Below are positions 19,729 through 31,538 of a stretch of 64,000 nt of DNA, piece after piece. The translations under genes were made by a program, and so were the position numbers. Numbering within the stretch: position 1 is the stretch's first letter; each line of letters starts with the position of its first letter. Source of the stretch: Ambrosia x helenae (lineage: Eukaryota; Streptophyta; Magnoliopsida; Asterales; Asteraceae); the NCBI GenBank assembly GCA_030844895.1, contig CM061223.1:4464001-4528000 (forward strand). The letters run 5' to 3'. The notes beneath the pieces were generated by a model. That model was given only the letters and a program-made list of their open reading frames with translations, was not told the origin of the DNA and did not search any database.

Positions 19729-20631
19729 TTGCAGATTGGAGAGGAAAAGCATTTTGTGGGAAGTGAGCAGTATTCTGATCTTGTTAAGCTATTCCAGTTA
19801 ATGCCTTTGATTAAGCATTTGGAGATGAATTGTTGTCCGGTTAAGGTAGGAGATAACTTGTACACAAGATAACACGCGACAGAAATAATATTATTGTTGC
19901 TGATCTTAGTTTTTGGTTTAAAGTGTCTTGCTTCAGGTGTTATCCCACAGAGCCTCCCAAATATGCTACTTCATCTCCGCGATCTTATATTACTTGGACT
20001 GTCATTTGGGAAAGAAGATGAGCTGCGTTTTGTTCTTCTCTTGGTTACAAGCTCTCCAAATTTAAAGAAAATAAAAATGGAGGTAAAAGTTTTTTTATTT
20101 TTTTTTTATTTTTTTTATTTTTATTTTTATTTTATTTTTTTATTTTTTTAGAGCGATCCGAATAATTTTAAGGCAAACCCATTTTGATCCGAACTATATT
20201 GATACTTTTCTAAAATAATATATTTTGATCGCACTTATTCTGGCTAGAATTCATTTTGACCTGTTACCCGACCTGACTGTCAGTTTTGCCGGGCTTAACT
20301 ATATTGTCATTCTGGTGTGTGTTTTCACTTTCTGTAGATGAACTACAATCCAACAGAAGCAATATCACAAACTGCTAATAACCTTTTTGACTTGCAAGAC
20401 TACTCGTATGTTAAGTTGGATCATCTTGATAAATTGGAGATTACAAACTTCAGTAATACGAAGCCTGGAATGGATTTTTTGAAGCTTGTATTGGCAAAGT
20501 CACCAATGTTAAAGAAAGTAAGAGTAGTGATTAACAATAATGTATCTGCTACTGATGAAGTAAAGATGCTAAAAGACTTGCTATGGAGTCCATGTGCATC
20601 TGCTGGAGTACAAATCAAGTGTGGGCGCTAG
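18556..20631 (+). CDS. F-box/FBD/LRR-repeat protein, copy 6, intact, about 383 aa
   Basis: Exons 18556-19143, 19735-19845, 19924-20082 and 20338-20631 total 1,152 bases in phase 0. The F-box lies at about residues 10-50 (SSLVQTILTLLPIRDAYRTS then RNWRHLC). LRR-like stretches (LTHVKLKNCVV, LTNLCFHNV) follow. Exon 3 begins CLASGVIPQSLPNMLLHLRD and exon 4 has the FBD-type end (FLKLVLAKSPMLKKVRVVIN). It is clearly diverged from copy 4 (few identical residues outside motifs) and is the sister of pseudogene copy 5. Intron 1 is enlarged by ATT arrays and a MITE. The start follows the leader acceptor by one base. Predicted SCF adaptor; target unknown. Confidence 0.88.
19190..19274. repeat. ATT microsatellite, left part
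   Basis: About 28 ATT/TTA units directly after exon 1 of F-box copy 6. A second array with the same phase (19683-19730) lies on the far side of the MITE, so the two were probably one array. Confidence 0.9.
19275..19682. mobile_element. MITE inserted inside an ATT array, intron 1 of F-box copy 6
   Basis: Ends AGAGTAAAGATC and (reverse complement) AGGGAAAAGATC extend into long imperfect inverted repeats containing GTGAGAATCAAAG on both arms. Both flanks are ATT repeats, so the target duplication is hidden in the microsatellite. The interior is T-rich. End sequence is reminiscent of MULE-type MITEs, but assignment is tentative. Confidence 0.7.
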
Positions 20632-20997
20632 CTCGTGACTTTGGGTTCATCGCGTCGTTTTTTGCTGTCCTTGTTTTGGTTGTGTGATGTCTTTTGGGTT
20701 GTTTATTTTCTACCTTTAAACTTTTTGTGTTTGTTGCCTATGTTTTGAATTGAACCAAAGACTTGATTTATGAAATTAATTGGTAGGCCTGTTAATACCA
20801 ACCCAAACCTAGTTAATAAGTGCAGCCCAGGTGGCCCATTTGGGATTTGGGCCACAAAAAGTTATGGAGTTGAAATGGCCTAATGGGTGCCTACACACTA
20901 GTCCTACTCAAGTAGTGGTTGAAAATAAAATCAACGTGCTAAATTTGGTTGTTTATGGATCTTAGAAAAGAAATTGAAATATACAAAAGCTTTGGTT
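20632..20997. other. 3' flank of F-box copy 6
   Basis: Shares CTCGTGACTTTGGGTT with the flank of copy 5. No gene seen. Its last 13 bases (20985-20997, AAAAGCTTTGGTT) are the left target duplication of the split SINE. Confidence 0.5.
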
Positions 20998-22435
20998 TTT
21001 TTTTTAACGTCCAACTAAACAACGCCGGGTACTCCGTACGCGGCCCCCAGTAGCAAAGACAGGGGAACAGCCCGGCCCACCTCGGACGCACGAAGCCCCT
21101 AGCCCGTCTGACAGTCCGCTTTCAGGGAAACCCCGACTCACATACCCGCCCGAAGGCACGACAGTAGTGAACCGGTAAAACCTGGCGGGATCAGGAATCG
21201 AACCCCTGACCACAAGTGGCCCTGAGTCTTCCCTCATTTTTCATATCCCCCCAAATGCAACTAGAGAGATTCGAACCAAAGTCCCCCAAATAAGAACTTG
21301 AGCCCGTCACCAACTGACACTAGTACAGATTATAGACTAAAGACGGGGTGAATAAGGCTTTAAGATGGGGTTTTGAACCCCGTCTTAAGCCATCGCGTCT
21401 TTTGGTCATTTCAGCAAGAGACGGGGTTATTGAACCCCGTCTTTAAGGCTATACTTATATTATATCACATATAACAAAACCGCGTCTTTAACATGTTTGA
21501 CCCCGTCTTTTTAGCATTTTTCAATATAATATTAATAAAAAATAACCCCGTCTTTAGCACAATTTATAAAATAAAAAAAAAATTATTACAGAACTTGCTG
21601 TACAAACGTATATCAACCCAATACGTTTCGGTTTTCATACCAAATCAAAACATGCACATTGATTCAATCAACCCAATACATCATTCAGAAGTTGTTCAAA
21701 ACGATCCAATATACATTCAATCCGAAAACACAAAGCTAATCTAGCTAGTATTTAAATACACATTCATCCACAAAGCTAATCAGACTAGTTAAAGCTAAAA
21801 TCAATGTGTAAAGCTAACCCTAAATAGAAATATCTAACTCAAAGTAAAATCGGGATCAACCATTACCGATCACCTTCTTGTCTTGCTCACAACCACAACC
21901 AAACCGGACCATAACTGGCCCGTAAAAATCCGACCACCACAGCAGCCCTATCGAGCACACCACCAAGAACCGAATCCGGCCAAGTAAACCAATGAACCAC
22001 AACCATCTCTAACCGTCACCTACCTCTGAACCACCTTCGGACCGATTATCACTGAAGCCACCATCGATTTACCACCTGCAACCACCTCGTGAACCATCAC
22101 CACAGCCCATGTCGGGCCTGCTTACTGTTACCGATTCTGCCCTTTTCGGGCTTCAGTACCATCACACCGCCGCCACGAAGGGAGGTGGTGGTCGGCTGAC
22201 TTCTGTTTTAAGGAGGAGCAGCGAGAGAGGCGAGAGGGAGAGAGTGAGACCCGAGAGAGAGAGAGAGGAGAGAGATCTAGGGTTTTATTTTTGTTTGGCT
22301 GCCAAAAAAAATGAGGAAGAAAGGGAGGAATAAGACATTTTATAGCAAGGGGTTCAAACCCAAAACCCCGTCTTTATTATTTTTGAACCCCATCTATTAC
22401 TCTGTTTTGTAGTAGTGTGAGCTGAGGATAAAAAA
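20998..22435 (-). mobile_element. SINE (minus strand) split by a CACTA element
   Basis: The direct repeat AAAAGCTTTGGTT at 20985-20997 and 22436-22448 encloses a minus-strand SINE of the same family as 3770-4107. After removing the CACTA element and one TGA copy, its length is 335 bases, against 338 for the intact copy. The tail (T-run 20998-21005 on the + strand) and body motifs (minus strand CGTTGTTTAGTTGG, CCGGTTCACTACTGTCGTGC) are the same. The head lies on both sides of the insertion: the minus strand reads CCTCAGCTCA, then the CACTA element, then TCAGTTGGTGACGGG..., with a B-box GGTTCGAATC near 21273. Confidence 0.88.
21318..22417. mobile_element. Non-autonomous CACTA (CMC/EnSpm) element, 1,100 bp
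   Basis: The 3-bp target duplication TGA lies at 21315-21317 and 22418-22420. Ends are CACTAGTACA and (reverse complement) CACTACTACA. Subterminal regions carry repeated AAGACGGGGT/ACCCCGTCTT motifs in both orientations (for example 21343, 21383, 21421, 21437, 21543, 22363). These are the expected transposase-binding repeats of CACTA elements. No transposase gene is present; reading frames in it are short. Confidence 0.9.
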
Positions 22436-22692
22436 AAAAGCTTTGGTTAAATAACAAAAAAAGAGCTTTAAAAAAGAAATTTAATATTAAATTTATTTTA
22501 CTTAACATTTCAAGAATACAATAACTGATCAAAATATTGTAACGTTTCAAAGATTACCTAGTAAATACACCGGGCCTAGTTATTTCACATTTTCACATGA
22601 TAACATGTTATTTTCTGACTAGATATAAGATATCTATCTCAAGCTATTTCTTTGTATAAGCAAAATACCCGCATTAATTTGCAGGAGGATTA
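22436..22692. other. Short AT-rich spacer
   Basis: Between the SINE target duplication and the Helitron; nothing recognised. Confidence 0.5.
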
Positions 22693-23373
22693 TCTATACA
22701 TATAATAAACCAAAGCCATTTTAATGACATGTCACTCAAAGAGGCATTCTCTTCCTTGAGTGTGCCATGTGTCATCCCATGTGGCATTGAGATATTTTAG
22801 GAAAAAAATAATTTAAAAACAAAATTGGATTTTTCATCCTCATGTTTCCTCCCATAATTTTTAAACGTTAATATCTTTAATATATAAGATTTTTTAAAGA
22901 AAAAATTTACACCAAATTAACGAGTGTTTTATTATCTTTCCAACGAGTACCATAGTGCTATATAAAAAACGGAGAATTTTTTTTGTGGGGTTATGTTCAT
23001 ACAGGAAAAAAACACAAAGTGTTAAGGTAAATCATTAATCATGTATAGACAAGTCACTAATTATGTTTAAATCAGTAAATTTGAATTTTTTTCAACCAGA
23101 GCCGAATAGGTTAATAAAGTTATACGTTGTTTTAAGTTAGGTATCAGTATTAGTATGTTAGAGTTGTACATTTGTTTAGTTTTTAGGATATGTGTTAATA
23201 TTAGAGTTACATTAAAGTTTTACATTCTTTTAGGTTAGGTGTTAGCATTGGAGTTGTACATTGTTAATTTGTTTTAGGTTAGATATTAATATTAGAGTTA
23301 TACATCAGTCTATTTTAAAATTGATGTATCATATTAAATTTCTTAACCCGGGACGCTCCCGGGTATAATCTAG
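22693..23373 (+). mobile_element. Non-autonomous Helitron, 681 bp
   Basis: It begins TCTATACATATAATAAA preceded by A and ends CTAG followed by T, the A/T insertion preference of Helitrons. A hairpin CCCGGG-ACGCT-CCCGGG (23347-23363) lies seven bases before the end. The interior (about 22800-23045) is shared with the element at 59353-60506, including TTACACCAAATTAACGAG and CCAACGAGTACCATAGTGC. No RepHel gene is present. Confidence 0.85.
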
Positions 23374-24627
23374 TATTAAAATAAAAAATAAAAAAAACAC
23401 TGACAGTTTAAATTATACAAGTCACTAAAAGGACTTTCGAAAATGACACGAGTATGAAATGATACGTAACTTAATTTTGTTTTGCATGTCACGTGCATTT
23501 AAGTTGTTATCACGGAAAAATAAATTAATAGGTGCCTATTTATTTAAATTGATATCATTAATATAGCAACTTGTCTAAAGTTCGAATTTGATGTAGAGAG
23601 GTTTTACTCTAATGAGTCTTTGGGTGACGATTTTTTTTTTTAAATTGGTGACTTGATGAAAATGGATTGGCCAACGGACATCCATTTGTCAGTGCCAACT
23701 GCTAACCCATTAGCAGTTCAGATAGTATTTAGCTGACCGTTAAAAAAAAACTTTTTTATCAGATTTTTAATTCCTTCATTTCAATAAATGGGGCAAATTA
23801 CATGAGGATAGGAGGTAGGCGGGCAACAGGCTGCGCCGCCACCCCTTTCTGGATAGAGAACCCTAATCTACTGAAAATAAATCATCGCCCTTGGGGAGTC
23901 GAGAAGTTGTTGTGGACCATCAGGTGGACTCTCATCCGTTGGATTCTCGTCAGGAACCTGATCGTCTCTGATGCTAATGATCTAAAGGTGTCAAAAGCCA
24001 AAATGATAAAAGCATGTTGGTTCTCGCACATTTTAGCGTGCTTTGCCACCTTATTCTACTCTGCTCTAAGTACCGCTTGCCTGTTGCCCAACCACGAACC
24101 CACTATCCCTGAATCCCTCTAAAGGGGACACTCCCGTAAGGTCCACGCATGCGTGTTTCCCACCTTCCCAACCAAAACTAGCAGGTCAGCCGGACGTAAA
24201 GTAGACCCCCCTTCTGCCAGGTCTGTAAGAAAATCAACTGACGCCTCTTTCTTTACCGAGATCCGTGCTCGTCTAAAATATCCATTAAAACGTCACGAAG
24301 GAACATTAATATGCGACCAAATTTGACATCATATGTCATGAAAAAGAAATTAATATGCGAATATTTTTTACATTGATACACGACTATTCAATTCACATAA
24401 TTATTATAAAAATACAAAACTATAGAAAAACAATTCAACGTCTCCTATCCGTTGGTGGCTATTGCATGTAAACAATAACTTCTTCTGGAAACACATATGC
24501 GCGTAATTAAAGCCTATTCTTGACATCATGAACTAGTCTTCATTCAAACCTTCTGGTTTTTGTAATTAGAACAGTCAACAAACGTCATTTATCCATACAT
24601 TTTCCTCATCTTATAACACCCACTAAC
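23374..24627. other. Spacer upstream of the P4-ATPase gene
   Basis: No gene is supported. 23560-23750 may be a diverged SINE (B-box-like AAGTTCGAATTTG, end CCGTTAAAAAAAAA). 23800-24240 is GC-richer with a 106-residue open frame lacking any recognisable domain, which I do not call as a gene. Confidence 0.4.
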
Positions 24628-24635
24628 ATATATAG
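24628..24635 (+). promoter_or_regulatory. Possible TATA box of the P4-ATPase gene
   Basis: ATATATAG lies about 160 bases upstream of the ATG, which would give a leader of roughly 130 bases. Support is composition and position only. Confidence 0.35.
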
Positions 24636-24791
24636 ACCATATATCTTTCTCCATAATAATCACATCTTTACATATTTTATTTTCAAGAAAATTTGAAAAG
24701 CTTACACTTTCCAACTTGTTTTAAGTTTTTCTTTCTGGGTTTATCTTAATATCATAAATAATTACTGGGTTTAAAAAATCTTGAAGTTTAG

Positions 24792-27700
24792 ATGAAAATG
24801 GTGAAAGATAAGAGGAAAAAGATGCATCTAAGCAAGATGTATTCACTTAGAAGAAAAGGGTTTGAAGAAGATCATTCACAGATTGGTGGGCCAGGGTTTT
24901 CAAGGGTGGTTTATTGTAATGAAGATGGTGGGTTAGAAGGTGGTAATGGTTTGCAATATTATTATGCTGATAATTATGTGAGGTTAACAAAGTATACACC
25001 AGTTACTTTTTTACCAAAGTCATTGTTTGAGCAGTTTAGAAGAGTGGCTAATTTTTATTTTTTGGTTACTGGGATTTTGTCTTTTACACCTTTAGCTCCT
25101 TATTCTGCTGTTAGTGCTATCCTTCCTCTTATTGTTGTCATTGGTGCTACTATGGTTAAAGAAGGGATTGAAGATTGGCAAAGACAGCAACAGGTATGTG
25201 ACTATGTTCTTGATCACAGTTTTATGTTAATGTTTTGGTTTTTAAGGTTTGGTTCTTGATGTTTGATGATTGTTTGAATCTTTAGATAGAAATCCTAAAG
25301 GTTATACCAAAATAGAAGCAACAAGAGCATGGAGTTAATATATTGACTATCAATGGATTATGATTAACATAATATTAACTGATTTTTTAAATAGAACATA
25401 TTTATTTTTAGTCATAGTCCGTTGGTAGCCAATATATTAAAAGGTGTGACTGCCACCACATATTTCGCTAGTTGGGACTGGTGATGGTCAATAGGTGATA
25501 GTTGAGATTATTTAAATCCAATACTTCTAAAGATTATAATTTAGTATAAAATAGTGAGTTACATAATTTCATCTAAAAAAACTTGCAATGTGTTTGTAGA
25601 TTCCCTCTTTGTTTAATTTGTAATTTAGCATTAGTTTCTATGGACACAACTTGTGTCACACAAGGTGCTTTTGTTTAGGCGATTTTAATTTTTATATCGT
25701 TTCATTAGAGATAGCAATATTATGGTATGGGTCATGGGTGGAATGAGCGGGTTGGATAATCGGGTCATAAGTGATTATGGGTGAAACGGGTTCCTGTGTT
25801 AGTTTTTGGTACATGTTGAAATGGTCGGGTTGGTTTGGTTTGACCACCTAACATTTTTTGTCCATTTTTTTTGCAAATTATTAATGGCCTAACTATGATT
25901 AGGGTGGATGAGCGGGTTGGATAATCGAGTCAAAAGTGATTACAGGTGAAACTGGTTCCTGTGTTAGTTTTTGGTACATGTTGAAACGGGTCGGGTTGGT
26001 TTGACCACATAACATTTTTTTTCCATTTTATTAATATTTGCAAATTATTAACGTGTTAACTATGACCAAGGACATCATCATCATTATTATTGTTACCATA
26101 ATGATGTCAATCTTTGATTAAAACCATTGTTAAGAGGTTGTTTTTTGACTTTCAACATGTTGACTTTGACCCACTCCCTTTGTCCAACTTTTTTATTATA
26201 TGTGTTACTTGTGCTGTTTGCCTTTTGTTTTCTTGAAATTTCATGGAAGTTTTTAATATGATGAAATGGTGAATCTTATATGAAGTCAACCTCATTCAGT
26301 TATGAAATTTCAAACCTTTTGCAGGATCATGAAGTCAACAATCGAAAAGTCAAAGTCCATCGTCGCGGAGGAGTTTTTGAAACTAGTCAATGGAAAAAAA
26401 TAAAAGTAGGCGACATTGTCAAGGTAGAAAAAGATGAATTCTTCCCTGCAGATCTTCTGTTACTGTCATCTAGCTATGAGGATGCAATATGTTATGTTGA
26501 AACAATGAATCTTGATGGCGAAACAAATTTAAAACTAAAACAGTCATTAGATGTGACTTCTTTATATAATGAAGATTCAAAGTTTAATAACTTTAAAGCT
26601 ACTGTTAAATGTGAAGATCCAAATGCTAGTTTGTATACATTTGTTGGAACTATGAATTTTCAAGAACAGCGGTATGCACTTTCGCCTCAGCAGCTTCTTT
26701 TAAGAGATTCCAAGCTTAGAAACACAGAGTACATATATGGTGCTGTTATTTTCACTGGTCACGACACGAAAGTTATTCAAAACTCAACTGACCCGCCTTC
26801 GAAAAGAAGCAAAATTGAGAAACGAACGGATCATATCATCTACTTCTTGTTCTTTGCCTTGTTTCTAATGGCGTTTGTAGGATCGATTTACTTTGGGGTT
26901 GTGACTAAAGATGATTTAGATGGAAATAGAATGAAGAGATGGTACTTACGACCGGATGATTCAGAGATTTTCTTCGATCCAAAACGAGCTCCAATGGCGG
27001 CGATTTATCATTTTTTGACAGCTGTCTTGCTTTACACTTACTTGATTCCAATTTCTTTATATGTGTCTATAGAGATTGTGAAAGTACTGCAGACAGTTTT
27101 TATTAACAAGGATATTCACATGTATGATGAAGAATCAGACAAACCGGCGCATGCACGAACATCGAATTTGACTGAAGAACTTGGTCAAATCGATACCATT
27201 TTGTCTGATAAAACCGGGACGTTGACTTGTAACTCAATGGAGTTTATCAAGTGTTCAGTGGCAGGGACTGCTTACGGGCGGGGAGTTACAGAAGTTGAGA
27301 GAGCTATGGCCAAACGGGTCAACGGTGAGGATCATTTTGATGAAAATGCTACTGAGGCTTATTCTCATTTATCTGTAAAAGGATATAAGTTTGAAGATGA
27401 AAGGATTACAAACGGGCGATGGGTCAATGAGCCACATGCAGATGTGATTCAGAAGTTTCTTCGGTTATTGGCGATATGTCATACTGCTATACCTGATGTG
27501 GATGAGGAGACAGGAAAGGTGACATATGAAGCTGAGTCGCCTGATGAGTCAGCTTTTGTTATTGCAGCTAGAGAACTTGGTTTTGAATTTTATAAAAGGA
27601 CACAAACAAGTGTTTCTTTTATGGAGTTTGATCCTAAATCTAAGAAACGTGTCGAAAGGTTTGATCTTTATGAATCTTTTTTTGTTTCGTAACTTTTCAT

Positions 27701-29688
27701 ATCGATTCTGAAGTGCGCTTACATTTTGTTTTTTTGTCATTTATTTTGCAGGTCATATGAACTTTTGAACATTTTAGAGTTCAACAGTACACGAAAGAGA
27801 ATGTCGGTTATAGTAAGGGATGACGAAGGAAAGCTACTTTTACTGTGTAAAGGGGCTGACAGGTTAGTAACAATGAATAAAAAGCGAACCCATACACCGC
27901 TTAAACACTATGTTTGTTTATTAATGTTTCTTTGCTGTTGTCTTTTATTTGTTCAGTGTTATGTTTGAAAGAATTTCTAAAAAAGGGCGACAATTTGAAG
28001 AGAAAACAAGAGACCATGTGCACGAATATGCTGACGCAGGATTAAGGACTTTAATACTTGCGTATCGTGAGCTCAATGAGCAAGAATATGAAGAGTTCAA
28101 TGAGAAATTTACAGAAGCCAAAAATTCAGTAAGTGCAGAGCGAGATGATATGATAAGTGAAGTGACGGATCAAATTGAGAATGATTTGATACTTCTTGGA
28201 GCCACTGCCATTGAGGACAAACTTCAAAAAGGGGTGAGTTTTCCGTTTTTCGCGTGCTTTTACTAATGGGTCAAAACAGGTGTTTCATAGTTCAGACGGG
28301 TCAGGTCGCCCCCAAACATTTTTTTTGGCCATATTTGTAAATTTTATGTCTTTGCTTCATTCATTAGCTGTGATTAAAATAAAGATCCATGTTTTTCAAA
28401 GAAAGCGGTTTCCGATTTTGTATGCCTTAGAACTCTTCATTTTCAGCTAGTTTTTTTTATCCACACGACCCGTTTCAGATAAAACATACTCATAGCATTC
28501 TCTTTTCTTTTGCAGGTCCCAGAGACCATTGACAAACTTGCTCAAGCTGGAATCAAGATATGGGTTCTGACCGGCGATAAAATGGAAACCGCCATTAATA
28601 TAGGGTAAGCATTTGCTAACTCTTGTTCATTTTTCATCTGTTGACTTTAGGTAGTCAAACATCATGATTTCCAGATTCATTTTTATATTGATTTAGTCTT
28701 TCTACAATCTTTAAATTGGTTATAATTTAGTAAAACATGATTATCAAACTTCCTTGCATAAATAAATAATTCTTACCTTTTTTATAATTTAAGATGACTC
28801 CTTTTGACCAAAAAGTCAAACTTGCATATTTTGTACAGATTTGCATGTAGTCTGCTTAGACAAGGAATGAAGCAAATTGTAATAACTTTAGAATCGCCAG
28901 AGATTGTAGCAGCCGAAAAGTCCGGTGACAAAAATACCATTGCTAGAGTGAGTGAACTTGCCATAATGTTTTCCATTTTAAATTTCAAGATTTCTTATCC
29001 TAAACTTAACGGAATTTACCCTTGCAGGTTTCGAAAAACAGTGTCCAAAAGCAGATAGCAGCAGGGAAAGCTCAGATTAACGCTTCGAAATCTGATGCAT
29101 ACGCTTTAATTATTGACGGGAAATCTCTTGCATATGCTTTAAGCGACGACACAAAAAATGAGTTTTTGGACCTTGCTGTTGGCTGTGCTTCTGTTATTTG
29201 TTGTCGTTCATCGCCAAAAACAAAAAGCGCTGGTTAGTCTTTTTCACCCCTGGATCTTTCCCTAACATGTTATACAATAACATAAAATATAACATAAATG
29301 GCATTTCAGGTTACAAGACTTGTTAAAGAGGGAACTGGAAAAACTGTATTAGCCATTGGTGATGGGGCAAATGATGTGGGAATGCTTCAAGAAGCCGACA
29401 TTGGAATCGGTATCAGTGGTGTTGAAGGAATGCAGGTACTTAACCAAAGTGATTTTACCTATTTGCTCTTAAACCGCGCTACATTCTTTTTGTTCTAATT
29501 TTTTTCTTTGACCAAAATAGGCGGTCATGTCCAGTGATATCGCCATTGCTCAGTTTCGGTTTTTGGAACGCCTGCTATTAGTCCATGGACATTGGTCATA
29601 CAGAAGAATTTCTTCACTGGTAAAAAACTTGAGTACCTTGTTTATAATAACTAAAAAACTTTCCTTCCCAATGTATTTCATAATTGAT

Positions 29689-29737
<49 letters not shown>

Positions 29738-31065
29738 CTATGTTTTCTATAAGAACTTAGTATTTGGAACGACAGTTTTCTTATACGAGGCTTACGCATC
29801 ATTCTCCGGTCAACCTGCTTATAATGATTGGTACTTGTCTCTTTACAACGTCGTTTTCACATCACTTCCCGTGATTGCATTGGGCGTATTTGACCAAGAT
29901 GTTTCTGCGCGCCTTTGTCTCAAGGTATGTAAAACTTAACATTTACACTCAATTTAGTGGTGGCAATTTCAACCCGTTTACTTATAAATGTTTCATTTCG
30001 GGTTACTTATTATTTATAAAGGGTAAAATGAAAAGGTGAGCTTAAAGGTAAATGGGTCATATGGTTCAAAAGTCATCCAAAGTGTATCTTCGATACATAA
30101 AACATTAAAACCTCTTAAATCGCCGTTTTAAAGAAAACGTGTATTGTTGAGATGATATAATATTGTAAGTATATTTGACATACAAGTTATTAACTCATCA
30201 CCATACTCATTTAATCCCACCAGTATCATTTTTTTTTATTGAAATAACGTGTTTGGCCAACCCGACCCGTGCAAAAAATCATTTATGTTTTTGCTTGAAC
30301 TCATTTTGACCCATTACCCAGCGAGCAACCCACCCCGATTTGCCTTTGCCATGTTTATGTTTTTGTTTCTAAACATGCAAATCATGTACAATCATCAATA
30401 GTTAGAGATCCTAATATCTTGTTTGGTTTCTTATGCAGTTCCCTTTGCTATACCAAGAAGGTGTGCAAAACACATTGTTTAGATGGCGACGAATATTCAG
30501 TTGGATGCTCAACGGGCTATTCAGTGGCATAATCATCTACTTCCTCTGCATGAAATCCTTAAATCCTGAGTCGTACGACAAGAATGGAAAGACAGCCGGG
30601 ATGGAAATCATGGGGGCCACAATGTACTCGTGTGTTGTATGGGTCGTCAACTGTCAAATGGCGCTAGCCGTTAGTTACTTCACCTTAATACAACACATTT
30701 TCATCTGGGGAGGTATATTCCTGTGGTACCTTTTCCTAATCGTTTATGGCGCACTCCCTTCGTCGCTTTCCACTACTGCATACAAAGTGTTTGTGGAAAC
30801 GCTTGCACCCGCGCCTACCTATTGGCTCGTGACCCTTTTTGTGGTGGCTGCTTCTTTGATACCTTATATATGCTTTAAGGCAGTTCAAATCAGGTTCTTT
30901 CCAGGGTACCATGGGATGGTTCAATGGATAAGGCATGAGGGTCGCGCAAACGACCCTGAGTACTTCCAAATGGTTCGACAACAGTCCATTAGGTCAACGA
31001 ACGTTGGGTTCACTGCTCGTTCGATAGCAAGGGATAATGAGTTTGATTGGCATCTCGAGAGATGA
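24792..31065 (+). CDS. P4-type ATPase (ALA-family phospholipid flippase), 11 exons, one frameshift in exon 7
   Basis: Exons: 24792-25193, 26325-27658, 27752-27862, 27957-28233, 28516-28604, 28839-28947, 29028-29232, 29310-29435, 29521-29619, 29733-29924, 30439-31065 (about 1,189 codons). It matches the Arabidopsis ALA8-12 group along its length. Visible motifs: start HLSKMYSLRRKG, LFEQFRRVANFYFLVTGILS, actuator LDGETN (about D198), PISL in membrane segment 4, phosphorylation site DKTGT (D429), CKGADSVMFER, TGDKMETAINIG, GDGANDVGML, FDQDVSARLC and QEGVQN. Such enzymes move phospholipids to the cytosolic leaflet with an ALIS/CDC50 partner. Exon 7 has CCAAAAAC where the family frame (SPKQKALV) needs one A fewer. 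As written, translation stops about 847 residues in, before GDGAND. No alternative GT/AG choice restores frame. Confidence 0.93.
25725..26065. repeat. Tandem duplication in intron 1 of the P4-ATPase gene
   Basis: Two units of roughly 170 bases lie side by side, each with GAGCGGGTTGGATAATCG, TTCCTGTGTTAGTTTTTGGT and GTTTGACCAC(C/A)TAACATTTTTT. Divergence between units is a few percent. No open frame; likely a simple intronic duplication. Confidence 0.8.
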
Positions 31066-31258
31066 TTTAGGACATGTTCATATTCGTATCAAACTGTTGT
31101 TTGCACAAAGTTATGTACATGTAGATAGTGGCGGATTCAAGAATTTTAATTCTTTAATTTATTATTTACGATCACACAAAATACTTTTAGAGGGATTTTG
31201 TTGTAAAGTTTGGATTTTTTTTTTTTTTTGTAAATAAAGAGGAAAATAAACACATTAT

Positions 31259-31538
31259 TTTTTTGAACAGCCAACTAACGATGTCCCGACTACCCGGGGT
31301 ACCCACCAATTGGTTACAAAAGCACCACATACGCTCCTGGGTGAAGACACGACTTAGGTGCCCGCCCACAGGTAGCATTGGGTAGCAAGAACCCATCAAG
31401 CCACCAGTTCCGGGGAAAACCTGACCCCCCCCCCCACCCGTCCGATGGCACGACATTGGAAAATTAGTAAAACCCGATGGGATCAAGGATCGAACCTGAC
31501 ACCTCAAAAAGGCTAGGCTTTACCCATCAAACGTGAAG
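31259..31538 (-). mobile_element. SINE, minus strand, 280 bp, 3' of the P4-ATPase gene
   Basis: The direct repeat ACATTAT lies at 31252-31258 and 31539-31545. On the minus strand a head with GGTTCGATCC leads to a body (GGGTTTTACTAA...GTCGTGCCATCGGACGGG) and an end GTTAGTTGGCTGTTC plus A-tail. The body is a diverged relative of 3770-4107, with only one tRNA-like unit at its head. The C-run (31428-31438) is a poor-quality homopolymer. Confidence 0.75.

Noticed and set aside
22109..22333. Arg/Glu-rich 74-residue frame
   Set aside because: Comes from a GAGAGA purine run inside the CACTA element.
23802..24122. 106-residue frame upstream of the P4-ATPase
   Set aside because: No recognisable domain, no promoter or splice support, GC-rich repeat-like composition.
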